In this document: piece by piece, positions 36,327-44,957 of the stretch
Layout of the letters: each line of letters opens with the position of its first letter
How positions within the stretch are numbered: position 1 is the stretch's first letter
NCBI GenBank assembly: GCA_963765725.1
Contig: CAVXXI010000001.1
Span: 620,001-684,000, forward strand
From: DASQEH01 sp963765725
Lineage (GTDB): Bacteria > Actinomycetota > Actinomycetes > Propionibacteriales > Nocardioidaceae
Reading direction: 5' to 3'
Length of the DNA: 64,000 nucleotides
Translations under genes and position numbers: made by a program
Notes under the pieces: generated by a model
The model's database searches: none
Seen by the model: the letters and a program-made list of their open reading frames with translations, nothing else
Told to the model about the DNA's origin: nothing

Positions 36327-38048
36327 ATGACGAACGTACTCGACGACCACGACCTCGACCGGGCCTGGCCCGCCGGCCCGCAGCTGCCGCTGAGCTGGCT
36401 CGACCCGGCAGAGCGGTCGCCCGGCGCGCTGGAGGCGGCGCTGCAGCCGTTCGGTACCTCGCGGATGCTGCCGGCGTCGGCGTACACCAGCCCGCACGTG
36501 TTCCGGTGGGAGCAGCGGTACCTGTTCGCGGGCACCTGGACCTGTGTCGGCCGCGAGGACGACCTGCGTGCCCGACCGGCCGCGGCGGACGACTCGGGCC
36601 TGCTCACTCAGCGCTCTCTCGTCGTCGGGGACGTCTCGGTGCTGCTGACCTGGTCCGACGGCGAGGTGCGCGCCTTCGCCAACACCTGCCGGCATCGGGC
36701 CCACGAGCTGCTCGGGGAGGGCGAGGCTACGGGCAAGAAGTCGATCGTGTGCCCGTACCATGCGTGGACCTACAGCCTCGACGGAACGCTGCGGGTCGCG
36801 CCGGGATACCGCGAGGTGCCCGGCTTCGACGAGAGGGAGTACTCGCTGGTCGAGCTGCCCGTGAAGCGCTGGCAGGGGTGGGTGTTCGTCCACGCCGCGA
36901 CGTCGCTCGAGGCGGGCTCTGCCGTCGACTTCTCGTCGTATCTCGGCGACCTCGACCGGCTGGTCGCGCCGTACGCGCCGGGCGAGATGGTGCTCGGCGA
37001 CCGGCACTCCTATGAGGTCGCCGCGAACTGGAAGGTGATCACCGAGAACTACCACGAGTGCTACCACTGCCCGCTCATCCACCCCGAGCTCTGCCAGGTC
37101 ACCCCGCCGTCGTCGGGGGAGAACTACCTGATGCCCGGCGCGTGGGTCGGCGGTTCCATGGTGCTGCGCGACGGGATGCAGACGATGTCGATCACGGGGG
37201 AGTCACGAGGCACTCCGATCGACGGCGTCGACCCCACCGCGGTCGAGTACCTCGGGCTCTTCCCGAACCTGCTCATCTCCGCGCACCCCGACTACCTGAT
37301 GGCGCACCGGATGGTGCCGCTGGCTCCCGACCGGACCTGGGTCGAGTGCTCGTGGTACTTCCCGCGGCCGGCGAACGGGGTGGAGCTGGACCCGTCGTAC
37401 GCGGTGGAGTTCTGGGACATCACCAACCGCCAGGACTGGAAGGCCTGCGAGTCCGTCCAGCGCGGACTGTCGTCGCCGCACTTCAAACCAGGGGCGTTCT
37501 CGCCGAGTGAGGACGCGGTCCACCACTTCGTGACGATGGTCGCGGGGGCGTACCTCGGCCGCCCCGTGCACGAGCTCGTCCCCCGACGCCGACCGGCCAG
37601 AGTCCAGGGTTGCGTCGGGGGGCGAGTAACGTCCGCGTCGAGCGGGCGCAGATGCTCGCCCGAGCGGGCGCCAATGTCCGGCCGAGTGGGCGCAAACGCT
37701 CGTTCGAGAGGGCGCAAATGTCCGGCCGAGTCAGGGGTAGCCACTGAGAAGCACGCACAATCGCATCCAAGGAGAGGCCTGGCCCCGTCGAGCTGGGACT
37801 CTCGCCCATCGGCGGCATGCTTCTGGCCGCTCGAGGGAGCATTTTTTTGCCCGCTCAACCGCACATTCTCGGCCTCACTGGACCGGACATTTGCGCCCGC
37901 TCGGCACGTAGCGCCCACTGGGCCGGACATTTCCACCCGCTCGACGCTGGGGGATCAGGCCAGGTCGCGGGCGAAGACCTCGTGCCAGCGCCGCTCGCCG
38001 ACAACAGCATCGTCCTCCCTGACCGCGAGCTCGATCGTGACGTCGTAG
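36327..38048 (+). CDS. Rieske 2Fe-2S oxygenase alpha subunit 2; frame runs on into repeat DNA
   Basis: The Rieske centre is C121-R-H123 and C142-P-Y-H145. The mononuclear iron ligands are His247 and His252 in HECYHCPLIHPEL and Asp370 in NRQDWKACESVQRG, followed by HHFVTMVAGAYLG. The family body ends at about residue 415-430. As sequenced, the frame continues for about 140 codons through a 22-bp repeat array to 38048 and into the convergent hydrolase. Removing one C from CCCCC near 37576 gives an end at TAA 37627-37629, the probable true stop. It shares only the motif blocks with the first Rieske protein, so the two are not a recent duplication. Confidence 0.85.
   Translation: MTNVLDDHDLDRAWPAGPQLPLSWLDPAERSPGALEAALQPFGTSRMLPASAYTSPHVFRWEQRYLFAGTWTCVGREDDLRARPAAADDSGLLTQRSLVVGDVSVLLTWSDGEVRAFANTCRHRAHELLGEGEATGKKSIVCPYHAWTYSLDGTLRVAPGYREVPGFDEREYSLVELPVKRWQGWVFVHAATSLEAGSAVDFSSYLGDLDRLVAPYAPGEMVLGDRHSYEVAANWKVITENYHECYHCPLIHPELCQVTPPSSGENYLMPGAWVGGSMVLRDGMQTMSITGESRGTPIDGVDPTAVEYLGLFPNLLISAHPDYLMAHRMVPLAPDRTWVECSWYFPRPANGVELDPSYAVEFWDITNRQDWKACESVQRGLSSPHFKPGAFSPSEDAVHHFVTMVAGAYLGRPVHELVPRRRPARVQGCVGGRVTSASSGRRCSPERAPMSGRVGANARSRGRKCPAESGVATEKHAQSHPRRGLAPSSWDSRPSAACFWPLEGAFFCPLNRTFSASLDRTFAPARHVAPTGPDISTRSTLGDQARSRAKTSCQRRSPTTASSSLTASSIVTS
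37639..37950. repeat. 22-bp intergenic repeat array B: four to five forward units, spacer, about four inverted units
   Basis: Forward units beginning CGAG(C/T/A)GGGCGC start at 37639, 37661, 37683, 37705 and, partial, 37727. After about 100 nt of unrelated sequence, inverted units appear at 37840 (CATTTTTTTGCCCGCTC), 37864, 37888 (CATTTGCGCCCGCTCG) and 37928. The forward part follows the probable stop of the plus-strand Rieske gene; the inverted part follows the stop of the minus-strand hydrolase. Each set is therefore in the sense orientation of the gene it trails. Confidence 0.88.
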
Positions 38049-39920
38049 GAGTCGCGGTCGGCGACCAGGTGGAGGGTAGCGGTCGCCGACGCTGTCACCT
38101 CCGGCCAGCGAATGGTGTACTCCGCCGAAGCATCGGCGACCTGCTCGAACGTCTGCTCGTCCACGCTCACCCTGCCGCTGTAGTGCTCGGTGACCGTGGC
38201 GTCGTAAGGGGCCTCGTACGTCGACCCGTGATCGACGACGCAGCTCGTCCGGCGGGCGAGTACGTCGCGTTCGACCCGCCAGATCACGCCCGTCGCATCC
38301 TCGCCGCTCTCGGCGGCCCCCGGCCGCAGCTCCGGCGGGGGGTACGGTGACGGGCCCTCCCACCGCGGCAGACTCAGCCGGCCGCCGTGGACGGTCAGGA
38401 GCAGCGGCTCTGGCGGGGCGGCCGTGTTCGGCCAGTCCGCGCCGGCGACGGCCAGCCGCATCCGCTGCCCAGCCTCGAACCGGTACGCACAGGCGTCGAG
38501 CTCGATCTCGACCTCGTACACCTCACCCGGCACCAGCGGAGTCGGCTCCACGTGCCCGTCGCGGTGGGTGAGGTTGAGCGAGCCGCGGCTGACCAGCGCC
38601 GACGTGCCGTCGTCGAAGACGTCGCAGAGCTTCACGGAGCAGTACGCCACGGGTGCGCTCGCGGTCACCCGGAGTCGGACGACCGGATGGCCGATGATCG
38701 CCAGCCCGTCGGCGGGCCACTCCCACCTCAGCGACGCGGCGTCGTCGAAGCGCTGGTCGAGGCTCTGGCCGTACGGCAGGTGGCCGGCACAGTCGATCCA
38801 CGCGTCGGTACCGACTGCGGGGCGCACGACGTACGGCGGACGGCCGCCGAGATCCCAGTCCACCGTGGCGCAGCGGGGGCAAGGCCACTCCTCCTGGACC
38901 CAGTCCCCGCCGTACGTGTCGAGGTCGGGTTCGGGACGGGTGGACGACCGGACGAAGACCGTGCGCCGCGGCATCCTCGCCGACCTCCGCCGGGCCGCCC
39001 CCGTCCGAGTCGCGAAGCCACCGGTCCCACCAGGCCGCCATCTCGGGTACCAGGTCGATCCGCGGCCCCGGCAAGGCCGTATCGGTGGCGGCATGCGCCC
39101 ACGGGCCGGCGAGCAGACGGTGCGGGACGCGCGCAGCACGCAGGGCTTCCAACATCCGGAAGGAGTTGTTGCGGTACCCGTCGGCCCACCCGGCCACGAT
39201 CATCGTCGGGCACGCGATCCTCGAGTAGTCCGGACGCACCGAGCCGTGCCGCCAGTACGGGCCGTCACGCTGTTCGCGCATCCACGTCAGCAGCCACGGC
39301 TGCGCGGTATCGACCCGCCGCAGCCACTCCTCGCGCCAGCCTTCGCCCCACACCGCCGGGACCGGCGGCAGCGCGTTCATCGGCGTCACGTAGTGGTTGT
39401 AGTCGACCAGGTCGAGGAACTTCAGCGCGCCGCCGCGGTAGTGCACGTCGTCGGTGTACCGGTCGTCGCTGGCGTAGATCCCGACGACCGCCTTGAGCTC
39501 TGGCGGTCGCTCGCAGGCCAGCTGGAGCGAGTTGAACCCGGAGTACGAGGTGCCGTACATCCCGAGATTTCCGTCGCACCACTCCTGTTCGGCGAGCCAG
39601 GTCAGCACCGCCACCAGGTCGCGCTGCTCTCGAGCCGGGTACTCGTCGGTCGCGTCACCGCCCGACGAACCGGTTCCGCGCAGGTCGAGGCGGCAGACGG
39701 CGTACGAGTGCTCGTCGCGCAGTCGGACGTAGTCGGGCCGGTACGACGACGTGAGGTCGTCCTTGCGGTACGGCAGCGCCTCCAGGATGCACGGCTGCGG
39801 GCCGAGGTCCGGATCGGGCAGATAGACGGTCGCGGCGAGCTCGACCCCGTCGTCCATGGGGATCCGGACCTCGACCCGCGCGTCATCGACCCCCGTGTCG
39901 GTCACGTGTTCGCCGACCAT
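37955..39920 (-). pseudogene. CocE/NonD-family hydrolase (X-Pro dipeptidyl-peptidase S15 type), one frameshift as sequenced
   Basis: This is a serine hydrolase of about 655 residues. The first frame from ATG 39920 has DDGVELAATVYLP, CRLDLRGTGSSGG, the nucleophile elbow GMYGTSYSGFNSLQLA and AGWADGYRNNSFR with a catalytic Asp, plus His in AGPWAHA. One extra base between about 38960 and 39005, near CCCCC, shifts to the frame TVFVRSSTRPEPDLD and the C-terminal jelly-roll domain (VTASAPVAYCSVKLCDVF, ending VFARDLA). All parts are present. The family includes cocaine esterase and acyl-amide or peptide hydrolases; here it may release an amine or acid for the neighbouring enzymes. Confidence 0.86.
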
Positions 39921-39948
39921 CGGCGGTACGGCGCACTCGTCGCGATGC

Positions 39949-41325
39949 CTAGTGCAGCCATCGGGTCGCCGCTGCCAGATGGGCGTCGTCGGCGCCGTCG
40001 AAGAGCTCGATCTCGCTTCGCCGGAGCGCCACGATCGACTCGCACAAATCCCGTCCGAAGGCGGCCGCAAGCACGTCGTCGGCCTCGAACGCCTCGACCG
40101 ACTCCGCGAGCGACGTCGGCAGCCGGCGGATGCCGCGTTCGGCGAGCACCGCCTCGTCCATCGCTGCCGGGTCGACGTCGACCGGCTCGGGCAGCCGGGC
40201 TCCGTCGGCCAGCCCGGCCGAGCCGGCCGCGAGCAGACCGGCCAGCAAGAGGTAGGGATTGGCGTGGAGGTCGAAGCACTTGACCTCCATGTTGGCCGCC
40301 CACGGCCCGCTGCCGTTGGACCCCGTGACCATGCGCATCGCGGCCTCACGGTTCTCCAGCCCCCAGCAGGCGTACACCCCGGCCCAGTGGGACGGCAGCA
40401 GGCGCAGGTAGCTGACCGGCCCCGGCGCCCCGATGGCCAGCAACGCCGGCAGCCGCTGGAGCACTCCGGCGCTGAACGACTCACCCTCGCGGCTCAAGCC
40501 GAACGCGCCGTCACCGCCCGCCATCAGGTTGGCGCCGTCTCGCCACAGGCTCAGGTGCACGTGGCCGCCGTTGCCCACTCCGGGCACGGCCACCTTGGGC
40601 GAGAAGGAGGTGCGCAGCCCGTACGTGGCGCCGACCGCGCGCACCGTCGAGCGGACCAGCACCGACGTGTCCGCCGCGCCGACAGGGTCCTCGGCCGCGA
40701 TCGACACCTCCAGCTGGCTGGCGGCGTACTCGGGATGGAACTGCTCCACGCTGACGCCTTCGGCGACGAGGGCGGCGACCACGTCGCGGCTGTAGTCCGA
40801 CAGCTCGACGAGGCGGGTCATGCCGTAGCCGGGACCCGTGACCGCGGGCGTGAAGTCGTCGCCGTCCCCGTCGGAGACCACCCATTCGATCTCGAACGTC
40901 GCCTTCACGGTGATGCCCTGCTCCGCCAGTTGGTCGGCCTGCCTCTGCAGCAGCAGCCGGCCGCACTGCGGATGCGGTTCCCCGGACTGGTCGTACCGGT
41001 CACCCGGCGCCCAGGCCCACCCCGGCTGGGCCGCGAGTGCGACCGCGCGGTGTACGTCGGGGATGATGCGCAGGTCGCCCACCGGAGCAGAACCGTCGAC
41101 GGGCCCGACGATCCAGTCGTCGATCCGGAAGCGGTCGAAGCTCGTCGAGATGCCGACTCCCCACGCGGCGAGGTGCGGCAGCTTGGCGACCGGCACGGCC
41201 TTGACGCGCGTGATCCCGGAGTTGTCGACGAAGGTCGCCGCGACGGCCACGATGCCCTGCTCCTCGAGGGCGGCTTGCACGCGCCGAGCTGCCTCGGCGC
41301 GGGCCTCACGTTCGGTCGTGTCCAC
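39949..41325 (-). CDS. Glutamine synthetase-like gamma-glutamyl-amine ligase
   Basis: The 458-residue protein is a type I glutamine-synthetase fold: ATFEIEWVV, PEYAASQLEVSI, GNGGHVHLSLW (nucleotide and metal block), SHWAGVYACWGLENREAAMR and MEVKCFDLHANPYLLLAGLL. In place of the canonical NPVNSYKR loop it has LPSHWAG, so it probably ligates glutamate to an amine other than ammonia, like PuuA, IpuC and FluG-type enzymes. GTG 41325 follows AAAGG. It is divergent from the amino-acid permease, with a FluG-type amidohydrolase beyond it. Confidence 0.87.
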   Translation of the reverse strand: MDTTEREARAEAARRVQAALEEQGIVAVAATFVDNSGITRVKAVPVAKLPHLAAWGVGISTSFDRFRIDDWIVGPVDGSAPVGDLRIIPDVHRAVALAAQPGWAWAPGDRYDQSGEPHPQCGRLLLQRQADQLAEQGITVKATFEIEWVVSDGDGDDFTPAVTGPGYGMTRLVELSDYSRDVVAALVAEGVSVEQFHPEYAASQLEVSIAAEDPVGAADTSVLVRSTVRAVGATYGLRTSFSPKVAVPGVGNGGHVHLSLWRDGANLMAGGDGAFGLSREGESFSAGVLQRLPALLAIGAPGPVSYLRLLPSHWAGVYACWGLENREAAMRMVTGSNGSGPWAANMEVKCFDLHANPYLLLAGLLAAGSAGLADGARLPEPVDVDPAAMDEAVLAERGIRRLPTSLAESVEAFEADDVLAAAFGRDLCESIVALRRSEIELFDGADDAHLAAATRWLH

Positions 41326-41452
41326 GGTGTTGCCTTTCTGGTAGTTTCCCCCGCAGCGTCGGCGACCGGACGTGGTCTGCACAAACGCTACTGGCAACGC
41401 CGCGACCCGCAACGTCAGCCGTCCCACGACCGCCACTGCGAGAGAAGGACAC

Positions 41453-42922
41453 ATGGTCACCACGACCGAGGGCTCGGGGGGAAAGACAGGGCTGCGTCGC
41501 AGCCTCTCCGTCTGGCAGGCAGTGGGCATCTCGGTTGCCCTGATGGCGCCCAGCATGGCGGCCAACATCAACCCGCAGGGAACCGCCGGTCTGGTCGGAC
41601 GCGCCACCCCGCTCGCGTTCTTCCTCGCCGCCGTGGCGGTGCTACTGATCGCGTACGTGTTCGTCCGGCTGTGCCAGTACTACCGGCACGCGGGCTCCGT
41701 GTACGCGTTCGCCGGCGCGACCCTGGGAGCTCGCGCGGGCGCCGTGGCGGGGTTGGGCCTCATGGGCACGTACGTCTTCTACGGGCTGGTCACCGCGTCC
41801 GCGGCTGGCATCTTCGGATCCGCCTTCCTCGACGACATCAACGTCTGGAACAACCAGCCCTCTTGGGCAGGGTTCCTCGTCGGCGGCCTGGCGCTCCTGC
41901 TCGTCCTGCTGCTGGCGATCCTGCCGGCCCGCGGCTCGACCTCGATCCTGCTGGCGATCGAGGGCATCACGGTCACGCTCATCCTCATCGTGGCCGGTGT
42001 GGTGCTGGTGAAGATGCTGGCCGGTAACGCACCGGGCAACGCGCAGTTCACGCTCGACGTCTTCAAGGTCGAGCCCGGCACCCACAGCTCGGACCTGTTC
42101 CTCGGCATCGTCTTCGGCCTGTTGTCCTTCGCGGGCTTCGAGGCGGCGGCCACCCTCGGTGAGGAGGCGCACGACCCTCACCGCGACATCCCCCGCGCGA
42201 TCTTGGGCACGGCCATCTTCGGCGGCATCTACTTCACGGTCGTGACGGCGATCGAGATGATGGGCTTCGGCACCGACAGCAAGGGCGTGGCGCAGTTCAT
42301 CAAGTCGCAAGCCTTGATGGGCGAACTCGGCTCCTCCTTCGTCGGATCCTGGGTCGGCACGGTCATCACGCTGGGAGCTGCGATCAGCGCCTTCGCGTGC
42401 TGCCTGGCGTGCGTCGTCGGTGCCTCCCGGCTGCTGTACGCCATCGCGCGCGACTTCTCCTCCACCTCCCTGCTGGGCCGCACGGGCACCGGGGGAACCC
42501 CGGCCGTGGCGACCTTCGCCGTGACCGTACTGGTCGCCGTCATCGCCCTGGTCTGCGCGACGGCCTTCTCCGCGAAGCCGTTCGACACCTTCTTGTGGAG
42601 CGGCACGATCGGCACCCTGATCCTGCTGGTGGCCTACGTGCTGGCCACGCTCGGCTGCATCAAGCTCGTCTTCATCGAAAAGAAGCTCAGCGTCCCGCAG
42701 TGGCAGGTGGTGATCCCGATCCTCGCGCTGGCCATGCTCGGCTACACCATCTACCGAAATGTGTGGCCCTATCCCGAAGGCAACCCGGGTCGATGGCTGC
42801 CGGCCGTCGCCTTCGGCTGGGTCGCGCTGGTGACGATCGTCGTCGTGCTGGTCCCCGGTCTGGCCCGGCGACTCACGCGTGGCCTCGCTCGCGCCGACGA
42901 GGGCGCCGACACCCTGCGATGA
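41453..42922 (+). CDS. APC-superfamily amino acid / amine permease
   Basis: The 489-residue transporter has twelve or more membrane segments. The first carries SVALMAPSMAANINPQGTAG, typical of the APC superfamily, and the LSFAGFEAAATLGEEAHDP block is the family hallmark in segment 6. AAGGACAC precedes ATG 41453. It shares its stop with the start of the amidohydrolase (ATGA), so the two are cotranscribed. It probably brings in the amine or amino acid processed by the glutamine-synthetase-like enzyme. Confidence 0.92.
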   Translation: MVTTTEGSGGKTGLRRSLSVWQAVGISVALMAPSMAANINPQGTAGLVGRATPLAFFLAAVAVLLIAYVFVRLCQYYRHAGSVYAFAGATLGARAGAVAGLGLMGTYVFYGLVTASAAGIFGSAFLDDINVWNNQPSWAGFLVGGLALLLVLLLAILPARGSTSILLAIEGITVTLILIVAGVVLVKMLAGNAPGNAQFTLDVFKVEPGTHSSDLFLGIVFGLLSFAGFEAAATLGEEAHDPHRDIPRAILGTAIFGGIYFTVVTAIEMMGFGTDSKGVAQFIKSQALMGELGSSFVGSWVGTVITLGAAISAFACCLACVVGASRLLYAIARDFSSTSLLGRTGTGGTPAVATFAVTVLVAVIALVCATAFSAKPFDTFLWSGTIGTLILLVAYVLATLGCIKLVFIEKKLSVPQWQVVIPILALAMLGYTIYRNVWPYPEGNPGRWLPAVAFGWVALVTIVVVLVPGLARRLTRGLARADEGADTLR

Positions 42923-44058
42923 CCGAGACCACTGCCACCGAGCCGCGGTACCCGGGCGGAGCCCTGGTCGACCACCATTGCCACGGGCTGGTCAGGCGCG
43001 AGCTCGACCGGGCCGCGTTCGAGTCGCTCATGAACGAGGGCGGCACTCCGGGCGCGCTCGCGACGACGTTCTTCGACTCGATGCTGGGTCTGGCGGTACG
43101 TCGCTGGTGCGCCCCGGTGCTCGGGCTCGAGCCGTTGGCGGAGCCGGACGAGTACCTGCGGCGCCGAGCCGAGCTTGGCAGCGACGAGGTCGACCATCGA
43201 CTGGTGGCCGCGGCCGGCATCGCCGACTTCGTCGTCGACACCGGCTTCGAACCGGAACCCATCTGCTCGCCGGACGAGCTCGCCGGCCTGTGCGGCGCGC
43301 AGGCGCACGAGGTCGTCCGCCTGGAGGCGGTCGGTCAGGCGCTGCTCGCCGAGGGCGTGGCGCCGGCCGACTTCGGCGAGCGGCTCGTGGAGGCGTTGAC
43401 GTCGTCGGACGCGGTCGGGGCGAAGAGCATCGCGGCGTACCGGGTCGGGCTGGACCTCCCCGGCACCAGGCCGTCGCAGGACGAGCTGGTCGCCGCTCTG
43501 GGGGAGGTGAAGCCCGAGCGCGACGGCAGCTTCCGGATCGCCCACCCGGTCGTCAACGGCTACCTCGCGTGGAGCGCCGTCGAGGTGGGCCTCCCGCTGC
43601 AGTTCCACGTGGGGTACGGGGACAGCGACGTCAACATGCTCGACTGTGATCCGCTGCGGCTCACGCGCTTCCTTCGCGCGACCCAGGATCGGGGCGTGCC
43701 CGTGCTGTTGCTCCACAACTATCCGTTCCACCGCAACGCCGGGTACCTGGCGCAGGTCTTCGACCACGTCTTCATGGACGTCAGCCTCACCGTGCACAAC
43801 ACGGGCGCGCTATCGCGCGACATCATCCGGGAGTCGCTGGAGCTGGTGCCGTTCGGCAAGCTGCTGTTCGCCTCCGACGCGTTCGGGCTGTCGGAGCTGT
43901 ACTACCTGGGCGCCCGGCTGTTCCGCGTCGGCCTGTCGGCGACGCTCGGCCGGCTGGTCGACTCCGGCGAGATGACCGATGCCGACGCCGAGCGGGTCGC
44001 GACCCTGATCGGCTCGGGCAACGCCCGCCGCGCGTATCGGCTGCCGGACAGGGCGTAG
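42919..44058 (+). CDS. Amidohydrolase-family protein (FluG N-terminal-like)
   Basis: The 379-residue TIM-barrel hydrolase has metal ligands suggested by VDHHCHGL at the N-terminus, QFHVGYGDSD, LLLHNYPFHRNAGYLA and FASDAFG near the C-terminus, the amidohydrolase-2 pattern. In fungal FluG and some bacterial proteins this domain is fused to a glutamine-synthetase domain; here the two are separate genes flanking a permease. It may hydrolyse the gamma-glutamyl product or a related amide. A hairpin begins on the last base of its TAG. Confidence 0.85.
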   Translation: MTETTATEPRYPGGALVDHHCHGLVRRELDRAAFESLMNEGGTPGALATTFFDSMLGLAVRRWCAPVLGLEPLAEPDEYLRRRAELGSDEVDHRLVAAAGIADFVVDTGFEPEPICSPDELAGLCGAQAHEVVRLEAVGQALLAEGVAPADFGERLVEALTSSDAVGAKSIAAYRVGLDLPGTRPSQDELVAALGEVKPERDGSFRIAHPVVNGYLAWSAVEVGLPLQFHVGYGDSDVNMLDCDPLRLTRFLRATQDRGVPVLLLHNYPFHRNAGYLAQVFDHVFMDVSLTVHNTGALSRDIIRESLELVPFGKLLFASDAFGLSELYYLGARLFRVGLSATLGRLVDSGEMTDADAERVATLIGSGNARRAYRLPDRA

Positions 44059-44077
44059 CGCCGGGCCGACCCGGCGC
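44058..44077 (+). terminator. Terminator hairpin after the amidohydrolase
   Basis: GCGCCGGG (44058-44065) pairs with CCCGGCGC (44070-44077) around CCGA, starting on the last base of the stop codon. There is no U-tract. The rest of the gap to 44305 holds no recognised feature apart from the AAGGAG ribosome-binding site at its end. Confidence 0.55.
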
Positions 44078-44305
44078 GGGTACAGCCACAATCGGCCCCC
44101 GCAACGGTGCCTGGCGCCGGGCGAGCGCCTGCGGTATAGCACCTGGCGGTCGACCGCCCGACCACCTGCCCGAGGTCTGGGTCACGTTCCTTAGCGACGG
44201 CTGATATCTCGACGCGATCGCGCGGGAGAAGGGGTATCGGGCGGTGTGCTGGGTACAGCTCAGGGGGCACATCACCGAGCCCGTCGACTGAAGGAGAACC
44301 GTTCC

Positions 44306-44851
44306 GTGACTGGAGACCTGACCGGCAAGAAGATCGCATTCGCCGTCGCACCCGAGGGCATCGAGCAGGTGGAGCTGACGGAGCCCTGGAAGGCCGTGGA
44401 GCAGGCCGGTGGGACACCTCAGCTGGTGTCCACCGAAAAGGGGTCAGTACAGGCGTTCAACCACCTCGACAAGGCTGAGACCTTCGACGTCGATGCCACG
44501 TTCGAGGACGCGACCGCGGAGGACTTCGACGGCCTCGTGCTCCCCGGCGGGGTGGCCAACCCCGACGCACTGCGCATGGACCACAGTGCCGTCGCCTTCA
44601 TCAAGGGCTTCTTCGACGAGGGCAAGCCCGTCGCGGCGATCTGCCACGCCCCGTGGACGCTCATCGAGGCCGACGTCGTACGCGGCCGCCGGATGACGTC
44701 GTGGCCCAGCCTGCAGACCGACCTGCGCAACGCCGGCGCCACATGGGTGGACGAGGAGCTGGTCGTCGACGGCAGCCTCGTCACGAGCCGCAAGCCCGAC
44801 GACCTGCCGGCCTTCTGCTCGGCAGTGGTCAGCCAGTACGCCGACGCCTGA
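44306..44851 (+). CDS. DJ-1/PfpI/YhbO-family protein (protease or protein deglycase)
   Basis: The 181-residue class-I amidotransferase-like protein has the nucleophile Cys in AAICHAPWTLIEADVVRGR, the VLPGGVANPDALR strand, and the GATWVDEELVVDGSLVTSRKPDDLPAF C-terminus typical of the PfpI/YhbO branch. Members are described as intracellular proteases or glyoxal/deglycase enzymes in stress protection. GTG 44306 follows AAGGAG with 9 nt spacing. It is monocistronic, with a strong terminator downstream. Confidence 0.9.
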   Translation: MTGDLTGKKIAFAVAPEGIEQVELTEPWKAVEQAGGTPQLVSTEKGSVQAFNHLDKAETFDVDATFEDATAEDFDGLVLPGGVANPDALRMDHSAVAFIKGFFDEGKPVAAICHAPWTLIEADVVRGRRMTSWPSLQTDLRNAGATWVDEELVVDGSLVTSRKPDDLPAFCSAVVSQYADA

Positions 44852-44863
44852 CCCTGCCCATCC

Positions 44864-44900
44864 GCACGGTCAGCCTCCCGGCTCGGGCGGCTGACCGTGC
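44864..44900 (+). terminator. Terminator hairpin after the PfpI-family gene
   Basis: GCACGGTCAGCC (44864-44875) and GGCTGACCGTGC (44889-44900) are perfect 12-bp arms, extended by two flanking C-G pairs, with a 13-nt loop. It lies 12 nt after the stop and before hrpA. Confidence 0.7.
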
Positions 44901-44957
44901 GGTGGCTGGACGAAAGGCCGCCGGGGACCGTACGCCGGCTCCCTAGACTGGAAGCAA

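Noticed and set aside
37630..38048. A real 140-residue C-terminal extension on Rieske 2
   Set aside because: It is a translation of the 22-bp repeat array and of DNA antisense to the convergent hydrolase; a single +1 error near 37576 explains loss of the natural stop.
27413..44058. Classical aromatic-degradation operon
   Set aside because: No beta subunit, ferredoxin, reductase, ring-cleavage dioxygenase or dihydrodiol dehydrogenase is present; the Rieske proteins fit the amine-oxygenase branch better.
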